A DNA stretch of 37,944 nucleotides. It comes from CAZDAW01 sp964503685. GTDB taxonomy: Bacteria; Chloroflexota; Anaerolineae; Anaerolineales; Anaerolineaceae. How positions within the stretch are numbered: the first letter of the stretch is position 1; each line of letters starts with the position of its first letter. Shown one piece after another: positions 5,500 through 13,401 of the stretch. Where the stretch lies: contig CAZDAW010000026.1 in assembly GCA_964503685.1 (NCBI GenBank), forward strand, positions 1 through 37,944, read 5' to 3'. Both the position numbers and the translations under genes were made by a program. The notes under the pieces were generated by a model, which saw only the letters and a program-made list of their open reading frames with translations, was not told the origin of the DNA and made no database searches.

Positions 5500-8487
5500 C
5501 TACTGAAGTCCCATCCTGGAATAGAATTTTCGTATAGTTCCATCTCTGATTGTGACCGATCGTCGGATGGGAATATAACCATCCATTTCGATAAGTAAAG
5601 TATATCGGCCAGATTTAATACCGTTTATGGTATAGCTGCCATTCAGATCGGTTGCGGCGGTGTAAATTGTATTTTTCAATTGAACGGTTGCGCCAACCAA
5701 CGGAAGGTCTGTATTCTTATCGAATACGCTGCCGGTTATAGTGGCCGGCGTTTTAAACAATTTGATTTTTGACCAGTCAGAGTATTGTTCAGGGTGGCTG
5801 GAAATCGCTCTTACCCGCCAGTAGTAGCTCCCGGCTGGCAGTTCTGCTAAGGGCTTATAGAATGAGTTTATCTGGCCTGTTCCCAAATCACGTTCAATTT
5901 TTTCATCGATATTTGTGGATTTAAAAGATTTACTATTTGAAATCTGAATCTGATATTCATCAACGATGCCAGTAGAATCGTCCCAGTCGAAATCGGGTAA
6001 ATAGGTGTAGATAACGCCAGATGGCGACAATGTGTGCGGTTTTGTCGGCGGGTCGGCTGAGTAGAACTGACTTTCCGAAAATTCTCCCCAACCGTAGCGA
6101 CCGCGCGCCCGTACTTTCCAGTAGATATTCTCTCCCCGCGGTAAATCACTGGATGGCCGATAGCTGCTTCCGCCGGTGGTCGTTTTCCGGTAAACTGCGT
6201 CGAAATGGGGTGAAAGCGAAAGCAAGATCTGATAAGCATTGGCGCCCTGTGTTTTATGCCAGCTAAATTTTGGGCGTGTGTCGGTGGATTGAACATATTC
6301 TGCTGGTGTAAGCAGGACAGGCGCCGAAACGGTAGTATAAAATTTCCAAACTGGCGACCATTCGCTGTTCATATCACCGAGGATGGTCTGCACTCGCCAG
6401 TAAAGCGTTGCATTGGGAGGTAAGATGGATCCACTTCTGGAATCGGCTTCAGCGAGTGTTAAGCATGATTCTGTGGTGTATTCATCAATGAAGGTTGAGG
6501 AGAAATCTGCCCGGCGAGAAATTTGTGTACGGTAATAGACCACTGAGCCAGGAGAGTTGTCTTCCCAATCCAGGTCTGCTGTAATTCCTTTTACAATTTC
6601 CCGGTTTGCTGGCGTTAACAGGATGGGCGCGGCGGGTGCAATCCGATGAGATGTAAATTGACGGGGCGCGCTCCATGCTCCCGCCATGCCAAAGGGATAG
6701 CCCCGCGCCCGCCAGTAATAAGTTCCTTCCAGTAAGGGCGCGCTAAACGCGTAATGAGGCATTGAGACGGCGGCGTCCACAATGAGGTTATTGAAATCGG
6801 CTTGTGAACTGACTTGCAGATCGTATTGGATCGAATCCGGGTCTGCATTCCAGACCAGGATGGGTATATGGGTTGTTTCTGCGCCATCGAGGGGCGCCGT
6901 CAATGTGAGTGCAGCAGCGGCAGGTGGGGAATATGCAAAAGCCGCGCTGATGTCTGGTAAATTGCCGATATGTTTGGGAACGGGGTTTTGGGGCGTCCCG
7001 GTCTGACGGAGTTTCCTTCGAATAACGAGGGGGTTGAGCGGCGAGGCTGATTGAGCGAGAGTCATGCTTTGTAAAGCGGCCGCGCTGCCGGCAACTATGG
7101 GCGTCGCGCTGGAAGTGCCGCTGAAGGTTGCTGTGTAAGTTCGGCTGCGGATGGGGTTCCCGGATGTATCTACATCTAAAAATCGGTCTCCATATCCGGC
7201 AGTGACAACATTTTCACCCCAGGCATAAGCATCTACCCGGCTGCCGTAATTGGTCCAACACATGGGTTGGTGTGGGGCAGATGAAGTGCTGGCGCCAACG
7301 ATGATGGCGCCTGAATCGCGATAGGTGGGATCAAAAGCGCGTTTATAAATCGAATTATCGAGGTTCATCGAGCCGTTCCCGGCTGCTTCTACAATTGTGA
7401 TCCCATTTAACGTGGCAAGTTGAATGACATCAAAAACATCAGGGTAGTATTCTACCGGGATCAATTCGAACTGACTGCAATTACAGATGCAGGTTTCTCC
7501 GCTATCCGGTCCGAGGATATGCAACTCGATGAGAATGACGTCTCCCGCGTTGCTTTGGCTGATGGCAACATTGATTGCATTGGCGATAGAGTTATTTTCC
7601 CCAAAGACAGAGGAAACACGAACATCTGCCTGGGGGACAATACCGGTGATTCCAATGCCATTTTCTATTCCGCGCAACTCACCCAGTACGGCAGAGCCAT
7701 GATTATACCAGGTTGAATCAGTGCTGTTTACACCGTTGATCAAATCAGCCGGGTTTAATCCCAGGTCTTCGTGATCCATGATCCAACCGCCTTCAATATC
7801 GATGATCTGGATACCGGCCCCTTTGCCTCCTGGCTGCCCCCAGCTATTGGGCCGCGCTCCGATTCCCAGGGGTGCATCATTCAGATAAACTTGTTCGTCA
7901 GTCAATACTGGGGTGATTTTGGCGGCAGGCAATGTCGCCGGAGCGGGGACAGGATTAGCGAAAACAGTTTCGATTGCTTTCATCCCGGCTAAGGTTTCGA
8001 TTAACTGCATTGCCTTCTCAAATGAGACTGTTTCATCCAGTTGAATTGAATAATACAAATTAAGATCCGGCAAATCAGAAAGATCGGCGCCATTTCCCCG
8101 GTTTTGAATAACCTGATTTCGTTGAGCCTCCAATTCATCTTCGGGCAAGGAGAAACGGCGGTGGATGCTGATGCCAGATTGTTGACTTAATAAGTCCTGG
8201 ACGGGGGTAAGATCGACTCCCGTTACAGAAATGATGGCGTCGCCTCTCAATCGGGCGTGCGTTTCTGGTTTAAACTTAATGACAATGTGGTGATAATCAA
8301 ACCAGGGATCGTCAGGCCCTTCGGGAAGGGGGAGGGGAGGATAAGCATTGTTTACCGCGTTGAGGATGTGAGGATTTGCTGTTTGGGGGTAAAAGCTAGA
8401 TTCAAGCCTGGGGCGACTCCCGCTGAGGAAAAAACTCGTGCATAACAATATGCTGATTATCAGATTTTGCGCCTTATATCTCTGCAT
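5500..8487 (-). CDS. Secreted subtilisin-like S8 protease with Fn3-like repeats
   Basis: A 995-residue exported serine protease. Residues 1-24 look like a signal peptide (hydrophobic core IISILLCTSFFLSG). A propeptide-like region runs to about 200. The catalytic triad is Asp230 (IIDIEGGW), His263 (YNHGSAV) and Ser459 (FSGTSSATP), with oxyanion Asn371 (AAGNG). From about 525 there are four Fn3-like or Ig-like repeats, each ending in a YYWR(A/V)R-type strand. The last 80 residues are a carboxypeptidase-regulatory-like beta sandwich (ITGSVFDKNTDLPLVGATV). The asparagine- and cysteine-containing loop near 332-337 (ETCICNC) is unusual. It probably acts outside the cell on polymeric protein. The gene starts 29 bases after the polyprenyl synthase and may be read with it, though no functional link is evident. 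Confidence 0.88.
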   Translation of the reverse strand: MQRYKAQNLIISILLCTSFFLSGSRPRLESSFYPQTANPHILNAVNNAYPPLPLPEGPDDPWFDYHHIVIKFKPETHARLRGDAIISVTGVDLTPVQDLLSQQSGISIHRRFSLPEDELEAQRNQVIQNRGNGADLSDLPDLNLYYSIQLDETVSFEKAMQLIETLAGMKAIETVFANPVPAPATLPAAKITPVLTDEQVYLNDAPLGIGARPNSWGQPGGKGAGIQIIDIEGGWIMDHEDLGLNPADLINGVNSTDSTWYNHGSAVLGELRGIENGIGITGIVPQADVRVSSVFGENNSIANAINVAISQSNAGDVILIELHILGPDSGETCICNCSQFELIPVEYYPDVFDVIQLATLNGITIVEAAGNGSMNLDNSIYKRAFDPTYRDSGAIIVGASTSSAPHQPMCWTNYGSRVDAYAWGENVVTAGYGDRFLDVDTSGNPIRSRTYTATFSGTSSATPIVAGSAAALQSMTLAQSASPLNPLVIRRKLRQTGTPQNPVPKHIGNLPDISAAFAYSPPAAAALTLTAPLDGAETTHIPILVWNADPDSIQYDLQVSSQADFNNLIVDAAVSMPHYAFSAPLLEGTYYWRARGYPFGMAGAWSAPRQFTSHRIAPAAPILLTPANREIVKGITADLDWEDNSPGSVVYYRTQISRRADFSSTFIDEYTTESCLTLAEADSRSGSILPPNATLYWRVQTILGDMNSEWSPVWKFYTTVSAPVLLTPAEYVQSTDTRPKFSWHKTQGANAYQILLSLSPHFDAVYRKTTTGGSSYRPSSDLPRGENIYWKVRARGRYGWGEFSESQFYSADPPTKPHTLSPSGVIYTYLPDFDWDDSTGIVDEYQIQISNSKSFKSTNIDEKIERDLGTGQINSFYKPLAELPAGSYYWRVRAISSHPEQYSDWSKIKLFKTPATITGSVFDKNTDLPLVGATVQLKNTIYTAATDLNGSYTINGIKSGRYTLLIEMDGYIPIRRSVTIRDGTIRKFYSRMGLQ

Positions 8488-8516
8488 TCAAGCATTTTCC
8501 CTTTATCCCATTGAGT

Positions 8517-9530
8517 TCAGTTATTTCTGTTTAGTAATTTATTTGCCAGTTCAATTAATGCCTTGCCCTCTGCTTTATTTGGAGCAGCTTTATCCAGGGC
8601 GGCCAGAGCCTGATTTGTCAGACGATCGGCCTTTTCTTGCGCATAGGTTTTTGCGCCAGTAGATTCAAGCATGATGATCAGTTCGGGAATTTCGCCGGCC
8701 GTGATTGGACCTGCCAGCCAGCGTCGGGCAAAATCACTTTTTTGTTGCAGACCATAGATAACCGGCAGTGTTTTTTTACCGGCTATCAGGTCGCTTTCGG
8801 TGGATTTGCCGGTTTCTTCACTTTCTCCCCAAATACCTAAAATATCATCCTGCACCTGAAAAGCCAGCCCAAGGTTGCGGCCAAATTGATAGTAGGCTTC
8901 CTGCGCCGAAGTGTCGGCGCCGCCGATCAGGGCCCCTATCCCGCAACAGGCCGCGATCAACGCGGCTGTTTTTCCTTCGATCATCAACCAGTAGGCTTCC
9001 AGGGTGATTCCTTTTTGCGTTTCATAACTCAGGTCCAGGTATTGACCCTGAGTCAGGCTGGTGCAGGCTGCCTGAAAAAGTTTTCCGGCCTGTATTACGG
9101 TTTCAGAAGGACCGGTTTCATTTAGCTTTAGCAGAGCGGTGTTGGCGAGAGAAAACATCAAATCGCCGGCGTTGATTGCCTGGGCAATTCCCCATTTTTT
9201 CCACAGGGTCGGACGGTTTCGCCGTAATGGACTTTGATCCTGGATATCATCATGGATTAGTGAAAAGTTATGCAGCAATTCAATTGCGGCGGCGGCCGGC
9301 AATGCGTTACGCCATTTCCCTCCACTGGCTGCTGTGCATAGTAAAACCAGCAGCGGGCGAATTCGTTTCCCGCGGGCTTTCACTCCTGCGCCTTCCCCAA
9401 TCCAGCCGAGATGATAAGCCAGCATGTCATGCAATTCTTTCAACTTCGGCTGGTCGATCGTTCCTACCATCGATTTTAGCTCGTTTTCGACCACCGGTAA
9501 CATGGATTGCGTCAATTCATTCAGTGACAT
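8517..9530 (-). CDS. Polyprenyl diphosphate synthase, probably GGPP-type
   Basis: Condenses IPP with allylic diphosphates. The first aspartate-rich motif is D94-D-I-Q-D98 (LIHDDIQD) and the second is D228-D-I-L-G, whose last aspartate is replaced by glycine, as in many short-chain members. Phe89 lies five residues before the first motif, and the motif has no two-residue insertion. That combination is typical of type I geranylgeranyl diphosphate synthases and limits product length. The 337 residues are normal. AAGG nine bases before ATG 9530 serves as a modest ribosome site. The gene follows idi2 by 51 bases, so one operon makes and uses IPP/DMAPP. The product length is inferred, not proven. 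Confidence 0.88.
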   Translation of the reverse strand: MSLNELTQSMLPVVENELKSMVGTIDQPKLKELHDMLAYHLGWIGEGAGVKARGKRIRPLLVLLCTAASGGKWRNALPAAAAIELLHNFSLIHDDIQDQSPLRRNRPTLWKKWGIAQAINAGDLMFSLANTALLKLNETGPSETVIQAGKLFQAACTSLTQGQYLDLSYETQKGITLEAYWLMIEGKTAALIAACCGIGALIGGADTSAQEAYYQFGRNLGLAFQVQDDILGIWGESEETGKSTESDLIAGKKTLPVIYGLQQKSDFARRWLAGPITAGEIPELIIMLESTGAKTYAQEKADRLTNQALAALDKAAPNKAEGKALIELANKLLNRNN

Positions 9531-9581
9531 GGCTCGTACCTTTGTTATTGATAAATGGACTCATCGCGTTGTAAATTCGCT

Positions 9582-10628
9582 CTATGTATTCAGGCGAGAT
9601 GTTTTGGCGACTAATGGCGTCTGATGCAGCGCATTTAAATTAATCGCGCCCGATGCAAACATGCAAATCTGTAACTGACGTTTGATTTCTTCAATACGCT
9701 TATAGACATTATCGGACGATTCGTAACCCAACCTTAAAAATGGTCTGGCAATTCCTCCCAACGTTGCCCCTAATGCCAGACATTTGGCGATATCAACACC
9801 GTTAAGTAAACCGCCAGATGCGAAAACCAATACGCCAGGTGCAGCTTTTACAACCTGTCGGATTGATTCGGCGGTGGGTATGCCCCAGTCGCGGAAAGCA
9901 GCCGCGACCTGGGCCAAACTCTCGTCTTGAATTCGGTGCATTTCTACTTGCGACCACGAGGTCCCGCCCGCTCCGGCGACATCAATTGCGGCAACTCCTG
10001 CTTCGGCCAAAAGGCGCGCTGCCTTTTCTGATATACCCCATCCGACTTCTTTTACTATGACAGGCGCTTCTATTTGTTTGCAAACCTGTTCGATGCGTTT
10101 GAGAAGCCCGGAAAAGTTCCCTTCGCCATTGGGCTGCAATGCTTCTTGAAGCGAGTTCAGGTGAAGGATTAATGCGTCTGCTTCAATCATATCTATTGCC
10201 CTGCGGCAATGTTCGACGCCATATCCATAATTTAACTGAACAGCGCCTAAATTGGCAAACAACAGAATATCTGGCGCATATTTACGCACCGAAAATGTAT
10301 GGGATAACTCGGGCAGTTCGATGGCCACTCGCTGCGAACCCAGTCCCAGGGCAATGCCGGAATTTTGCGCTGCTTCTGCCAGGCGAATGTTGATTTTTTT
10401 TGCTTCTTCCGTCCCGCCTGTCATTGATGATATCAGGATAGGGGCCTGTAATTGTTTGTTAAAGAGCATCAGGCGCATATCCACCTGGGCCAGGTCAAAT
10501 TCTGGCAAGGCCTGATGCGTGAAAGAATAAGCTTCCAATCCAGTGGATAGCCCACTTTGCACATTCTCGTTCATATTGATCTGAATGTGGTCTGATTTTC
10601 GTGAAGGAATGGTTGAATCGATAGGCAT
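9582..10628 (-). CDS. fni: Type 2 isopentenyl-diphosphate delta-isomerase (FMN)
   Basis: Interconverts IPP and DMAPP with reduced FMN, unrelated to the type 1 metal enzyme. The N terminus has the family mark RKSDHI (10-15). SSMTGGT (about 68-73), KEVGWGIS and AGAGGTSW bind flavin and substrate in this TIM-barrel family. The length is 348 residues from ATG 10628, which has AAAGG five bases upstream; a TTG at 10652 would add eight residues without a better site. It heads an operon with the polyprenyl synthase, driven by a strong promoter at 10685-10657. A mevalonate or MEP pathway must be elsewhere. Confidence 0.94.
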   Translation of the reverse strand: MPIDSTIPSRKSDHIQINMNENVQSGLSTGLEAYSFTHQALPEFDLAQVDMRLMLFNKQLQAPILISSMTGGTEEAKKINIRLAEAAQNSGIALGLGSQRVAIELPELSHTFSVRKYAPDILLFANLGAVQLNYGYGVEHCRRAIDMIEADALILHLNSLQEALQPNGEGNFSGLLKRIEQVCKQIEAPVIVKEVGWGISEKAARLLAEAGVAAIDVAGAGGTSWSQVEMHRIQDESLAQVAAAFRDWGIPTAESIRQVVKAAPGVLVFASGGLLNGVDIAKCLALGATLGGIARPFLRLGYESSDNVYKRIEEIKRQLQICMFASGAINLNALHQTPLVAKTSRLNT

Positions 10629-10656
10629 GGCAACCTTTATATTGGGAGACAAGTTT

Positions 10657-10685
10657 ATCTTACCAACCTAAATATAATCTGTCAA
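10657..10685 (-). promoter_or_regulatory. Promoter of the idi2-polyprenyl synthase operon
   Basis: Minus strand: perfect TTGACA at 10685-10680, exactly 17 bases, then TAAGAT at 10662-10657 (five of six). The predicted start is near 10650, leaving a short leader before ATG 10628. Confidence 0.75.
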
Positions 10686-10752
10686 CGAGTGGAAACTTTC
10701 TGAATCTTCTGGTGTTATTCTTTGTAGAAAAGGCGATTTAATATATTCTGCC

Positions 10753-10780
10753 TTGACAGATTTAACGCTCACGTTACAAT
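10753..10780 (+). promoter_or_regulatory. Promoter of the acyl carrier protein gene
   Basis: TTGACA at 10753-10758, 16-base spacer, TACAAT at 10775-10780. The same two hexamers and spacing recur at 20390-20417. The predicted start is near 10787, giving a leader of about 43 bases with a strong ribosome site. Confidence 0.75.
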
Positions 10781-10829
10781 ATGTAATTTGAGTAACCACC
10801 CATACGAAATAATTTATAAGGAGGTTGTT

Positions 10830-11066
10830 GTGGCTGATACATTTGTTGAAGTCAAAGATGTCATCAAGGAAGTCATGAAGATTGGTGGCGAAAACATTAC
10901 ACTCGAAACACGTTTCATTGAAGATTTGAAAGCCGATTCGATGGACCAGTTCTTTTTGATCGACGGCTTTTGTGAAAAGTTCGATCTGAATATTTCAGAT
11001 GAGGATGCCCGAACAATCAAGACAGTAGGCGATGCTGTCGCTTACATAGATAAAAACCGCAAATAA
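10830..11066 (+). CDS. Acyl carrier protein
   Basis: A 78-residue, acidic four-helix carrier. The phosphopantetheine-bearing serine is in LKADSMDQF, where the usual DSL is DSM. I chose GTG 10830 because AAGGAGG at 10818-10824 lies five bases before it. An upstream ATG at 10788 coincides with the predicted transcription start and has no ribosome site. It is monocistronic, between its own promoter and a terminator hairpin, with no fatty-acid synthase genes nearby. It could therefore be a specialised carrier rather than the main AcpP. Confidence 0.87.
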   Translation: MADTFVEVKDVIKEVMKIGGENITLETRFIEDLKADSMDQFFLIDGFCEKFDLNISDEDARTIKTVGDAVAYIDKNRK

Positions 11067-11102
11067 TCTAGACCCTGTAAACATTCTGCGAAGATAAAAT
11101 CA

Positions 11103-11131
11103 ATCCGAAAGAGCTTCATTCTCTTTCGGAT
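11103..11131. terminator. Hairpin terminator between acp and sucD
   Basis: Perfect 11-base-pair stem (11103-11113 with 11121-11131), seven-base loop, between convergent genes. The minus-strand side is followed by TGATTTTATC, the plus side by a mixed sequence, so it probably serves both directions with better T content for sucD. Confidence 0.65.
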
Positions 11132-11161
11132 ATTCCTGTCTCTGTATATATAATTTTCCGG

Positions 11162-12025
11162 TTATTTAAGCAATTGAGGTATTTCTTCAGGGTGGTGGGC
11201 TATCATTACGCCTGCATTGGCCAGCGCATTGATCTTATCCTTAGCCAATCCACTGCCAGCCTCGATAATAGCGCCGGCATGCCCCATGCGTTTGCCTGGC
11301 GGGGCGGTTTGCCCGGCAATGAACCCAATGACGGGTTTGGTTATGTGACGACTGATGTAATCGGCTGCCTGCTCTTCATCTGTTCCGCCGATTTCTCCAA
11401 CCAGGATGATCTTATCGGTATGAGGATCGGCTTCGAACATTCCCAATACATCGATAAAATTTGTACCGATAACCGGATCTCCACCGATGCCGACGCAAGT
11501 GCTGCAACCCCAACCTTCTTGCTTTAAAGCTGAGAGAATTTCATAAGTGAGTGTACCTGAACGAGAGACAATCCCAATATTGCCGGGCAGAGCAATATGC
11601 CCGGGGATGATGCCTGCTTTGCATTCATTGGGCGTCAATATTCCTGGACTGTTTGGCCCAATCAAACGGACATTTTTTTGTTCAAGGTAACTGTGTACGC
11701 GTATGGTATCCTGAAAGGGGATTCCCTCGGTGATGCAAATTATTAACGAGATGCCGGCGTCAGCTGCTTCGTACATCGCATCTGGCGCATGACGTGATGG
11801 TACAAAAAGGACGCTGGTATTGGCGCCGGTCGCTTCGACAGCCAGCTTTACCGAATCAAAAACCGGGATTTTTCCATCCATCACCCATTCGCCGCCATGA
11901 CCTGGTGTGACGCCGGCTACCACATTTGTACCGTACTTCACCATTTGCTGAGTGTGAAACAGTCCTTCATTTCCGGTGATACCCTGCACCAGTACATGGG
12001 TTGTTTTATCTACGAGTATGCTCAT
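11162..12025 (-). CDS. sucD: Succinyl-CoA synthetase alpha subunit
   Basis: Converts succinyl-CoA to succinate with formation of ATP or GTP, together with SucC. The 287 residues include the N-terminal CoA-binding Rossmann segment (VQGITGNEG, about 14-22) and the phosphorylated histidine at His249 in KRMGHAGAI. ATG 12025 is chosen because it lies one base after the sucC stop, the usual coupled arrangement, and because family members begin at MSILVDK. An upstream start would overlap sucC. Confidence 0.95.
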   Translation of the reverse strand: MSILVDKTTHVLVQGITGNEGLFHTQQMVKYGTNVVAGVTPGHGGEWVMDGKIPVFDSVKLAVEATGANTSVLFVPSRHAPDAMYEAADAGISLIICITEGIPFQDTIRVHSYLEQKNVRLIGPNSPGILTPNECKAGIIPGHIALPGNIGIVSRSGTLTYEILSALKQEGWGCSTCVGIGGDPVIGTNFIDVLGMFEADPHTDKIILVGEIGGTDEEQAADYISRHITKPVIGFIAGQTAPPGKRMGHAGAIIEAGSGLAKDKINALANAGVMIAHHPEEIPQLLK

Positions 12026-12026
12026 C

Positions 12027-13163
12027 TCAGACTCTCTTCGCAGCATTAACAGCTTTTTGGGCTGCCTCGGTTAAGGTGTTAGCAATAATCAGATGGGTAT
12101 CTGATAATAGTTTAAGTCCCTCATCTGCATTTGTGCCAACGAGGCGAATGACGATTGGTCTATCAACGTCATTTTCATCAAGAACCATGCGAATCCCGCG
12201 GGCCACTTCATCGCAGCGAGTGATTCCTCCAAAGACATTAACCAGTATTGCTTTGACATTGGGTTCAGAAAGGATGATGCGCATTGCTGAGGCAACTTTC
12301 TCGGAGCTGGCGCCGCCGCCAATATCCAAAAAATTCGCCGGTTCGCCGCCAAACAATTTGATGATATCCATGGTTGCCATCGCCAGACCAGCGCCGTTTA
12401 CCATGCAGCCAATTTGACCGTTTAATTTGATATAGGTCAACCCGAATTTACGAGATTCCGCTTCAACCTCTGCTTCAGAATCAGGATCACGCAAATCAGC
12501 CAGATCAGGGTGGCGATATAAAGCGTTATCATCCAGGATAATTTTAGCATCCAGAGCGATCAGTTTGTTCTCGTTGGTTATGACCAGTGGATTAATTTCA
12601 ATAAGTGTTGCATCTATTTCGAGGTAAGCCTTCCACAGGCTCCGCGCAATTTCAATGAAATTTTTCCACAATGTTCTCGGCAGATCAATGCCGATTGCCA
12701 GATCACGCGCCTGATAATCACGCAGACCAAGGAGGGGGTCAATATATATTTTTGTGATTCTTTCTGGATGCTGTCTGGCGACTTCTTCAATATCCATGCC
12801 ACCTTCGGCGGATGCAATGAAAATGGGTTTCTGGGCTAACCGGTCGTTGGTGATTCCTAGATAGATTTCTTTATCAATGTTGATGGCTTCTTCTACCAGA
12901 ATTTTTCGAACGGGTAATCCTTTGATATCCATACCCAGGATAAGCGTCGCCAGGTCTTCAGCTTCTTGGGGGTCTTTAGCCAGATGGACGCCGCCCGCTT
13001 TACCGCGACCTCCAACGAGCACCTGTGATTTAATAACGGTGCGGATGCCCAATTCTTCGGCGATTTGTTTTGCCTCGCTGGCGGTCATCGTGATTTTTCC
13101 TCTTGGGATCGCTATATTGTATTTAGCAATTGTCTGTTTCGACTGATATTCATGTAAACGCAT
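12027..13163 (-). CDS. sucC: Succinyl-CoA synthetase beta subunit
   Basis: The ATP-grasp nucleotide-binding partner of SucD, 378 residues. It begins MRLHEYQSK, has the glycine-rich loop VGGRGKAGGV (about 49-58), and the C-terminal CoA-ligase domain with LNGQIGCMVNGAGLAMATMD and NVFGGITRCD. Nucleotide preference cannot be told by eye. First gene of a two-gene operon with a clear promoter 160 bases upstream. Confidence 0.95.
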   Translation of the reverse strand: MRLHEYQSKQTIAKYNIAIPRGKITMTASEAKQIAEELGIRTVIKSQVLVGGRGKAGGVHLAKDPQEAEDLATLILGMDIKGLPVRKILVEEAINIDKEIYLGITNDRLAQKPIFIASAEGGMDIEEVARQHPERITKIYIDPLLGLRDYQARDLAIGIDLPRTLWKNFIEIARSLWKAYLEIDATLIEINPLVITNENKLIALDAKIILDDNALYRHPDLADLRDPDSEAEVEAESRKFGLTYIKLNGQIGCMVNGAGLAMATMDIIKLFGGEPANFLDIGGGASSEKVASAMRIILSEPNVKAILVNVFGGITRCDEVARGIRMVLDENDVDRPIVIRLVGTNADEGLKLLSDTHLIIANTLTEAAQKAVNAAKRV

Positions 13164-13250
13164 GACGAAGCCCCTTATGAGTGCAAGATGAGGCGTAAAC
13201 GCGGATCGGAAAACACGGCCCAGGTTACGATTTTATACGATTCGTAGCAA

Positions 13251-13290
13251 CGACTTCAGGTGATTTTCTATCAGAAAATAACCGAAGTCG
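13251..13290 (-). other. Long hairpin in the sucC leader
   Basis: An almost perfect palindrome. CGACTTC and GAAGTCG form the base, with one bulged A. GGT/ACC and ATTTTCT/AGAAAAT (13263-13269 with 13273-13279) form the top, with a three-base loop. It lies between the sucC promoter and its start codon, so it would be transcribed in the 5' leader. It lacks a T run. It may stabilise the message, attenuate it, or be a remnant element. Confidence 0.5.
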
Positions 13291-13320
13291 CTGTCAGTTA
13301 CCCTGTCATTTTTATTTGAC

Positions 13321-13357
13321 ACACTACTAGTGTAGAGAATCTCATTATTTTTGTCAA
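13321..13357 (-). promoter_or_regulatory. sucC-sucD promoter with overlapping palindromic operator
   Basis: Minus strand: perfect TTGACA at 13357-13352, 17-base spacer, TACACT at 13334-13329. A perfect inverted repeat ACACTA-C-TAGTGT (13321-13333) covers the -10 and the start region, the classical position of a repressor site. The regulator is unknown. Confidence 0.65.
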
Positions 13358-13401
13358 TAATTCTGATGCTCCAAATTTATGGAAGTATTAAGATCGGTTT
13401 A

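Noticed and set aside
9176..9574. 132-codon plus-strand open frame antisense to the polyprenyl synthase
   Set aside because: Shadow of a well-supported gene; no domain or ribosome site.
12001..12417. 138-codon plus-strand open frame antisense to sucC
   Set aside because: Shadow frame of sucC with serine/arginine-rich low complexity.
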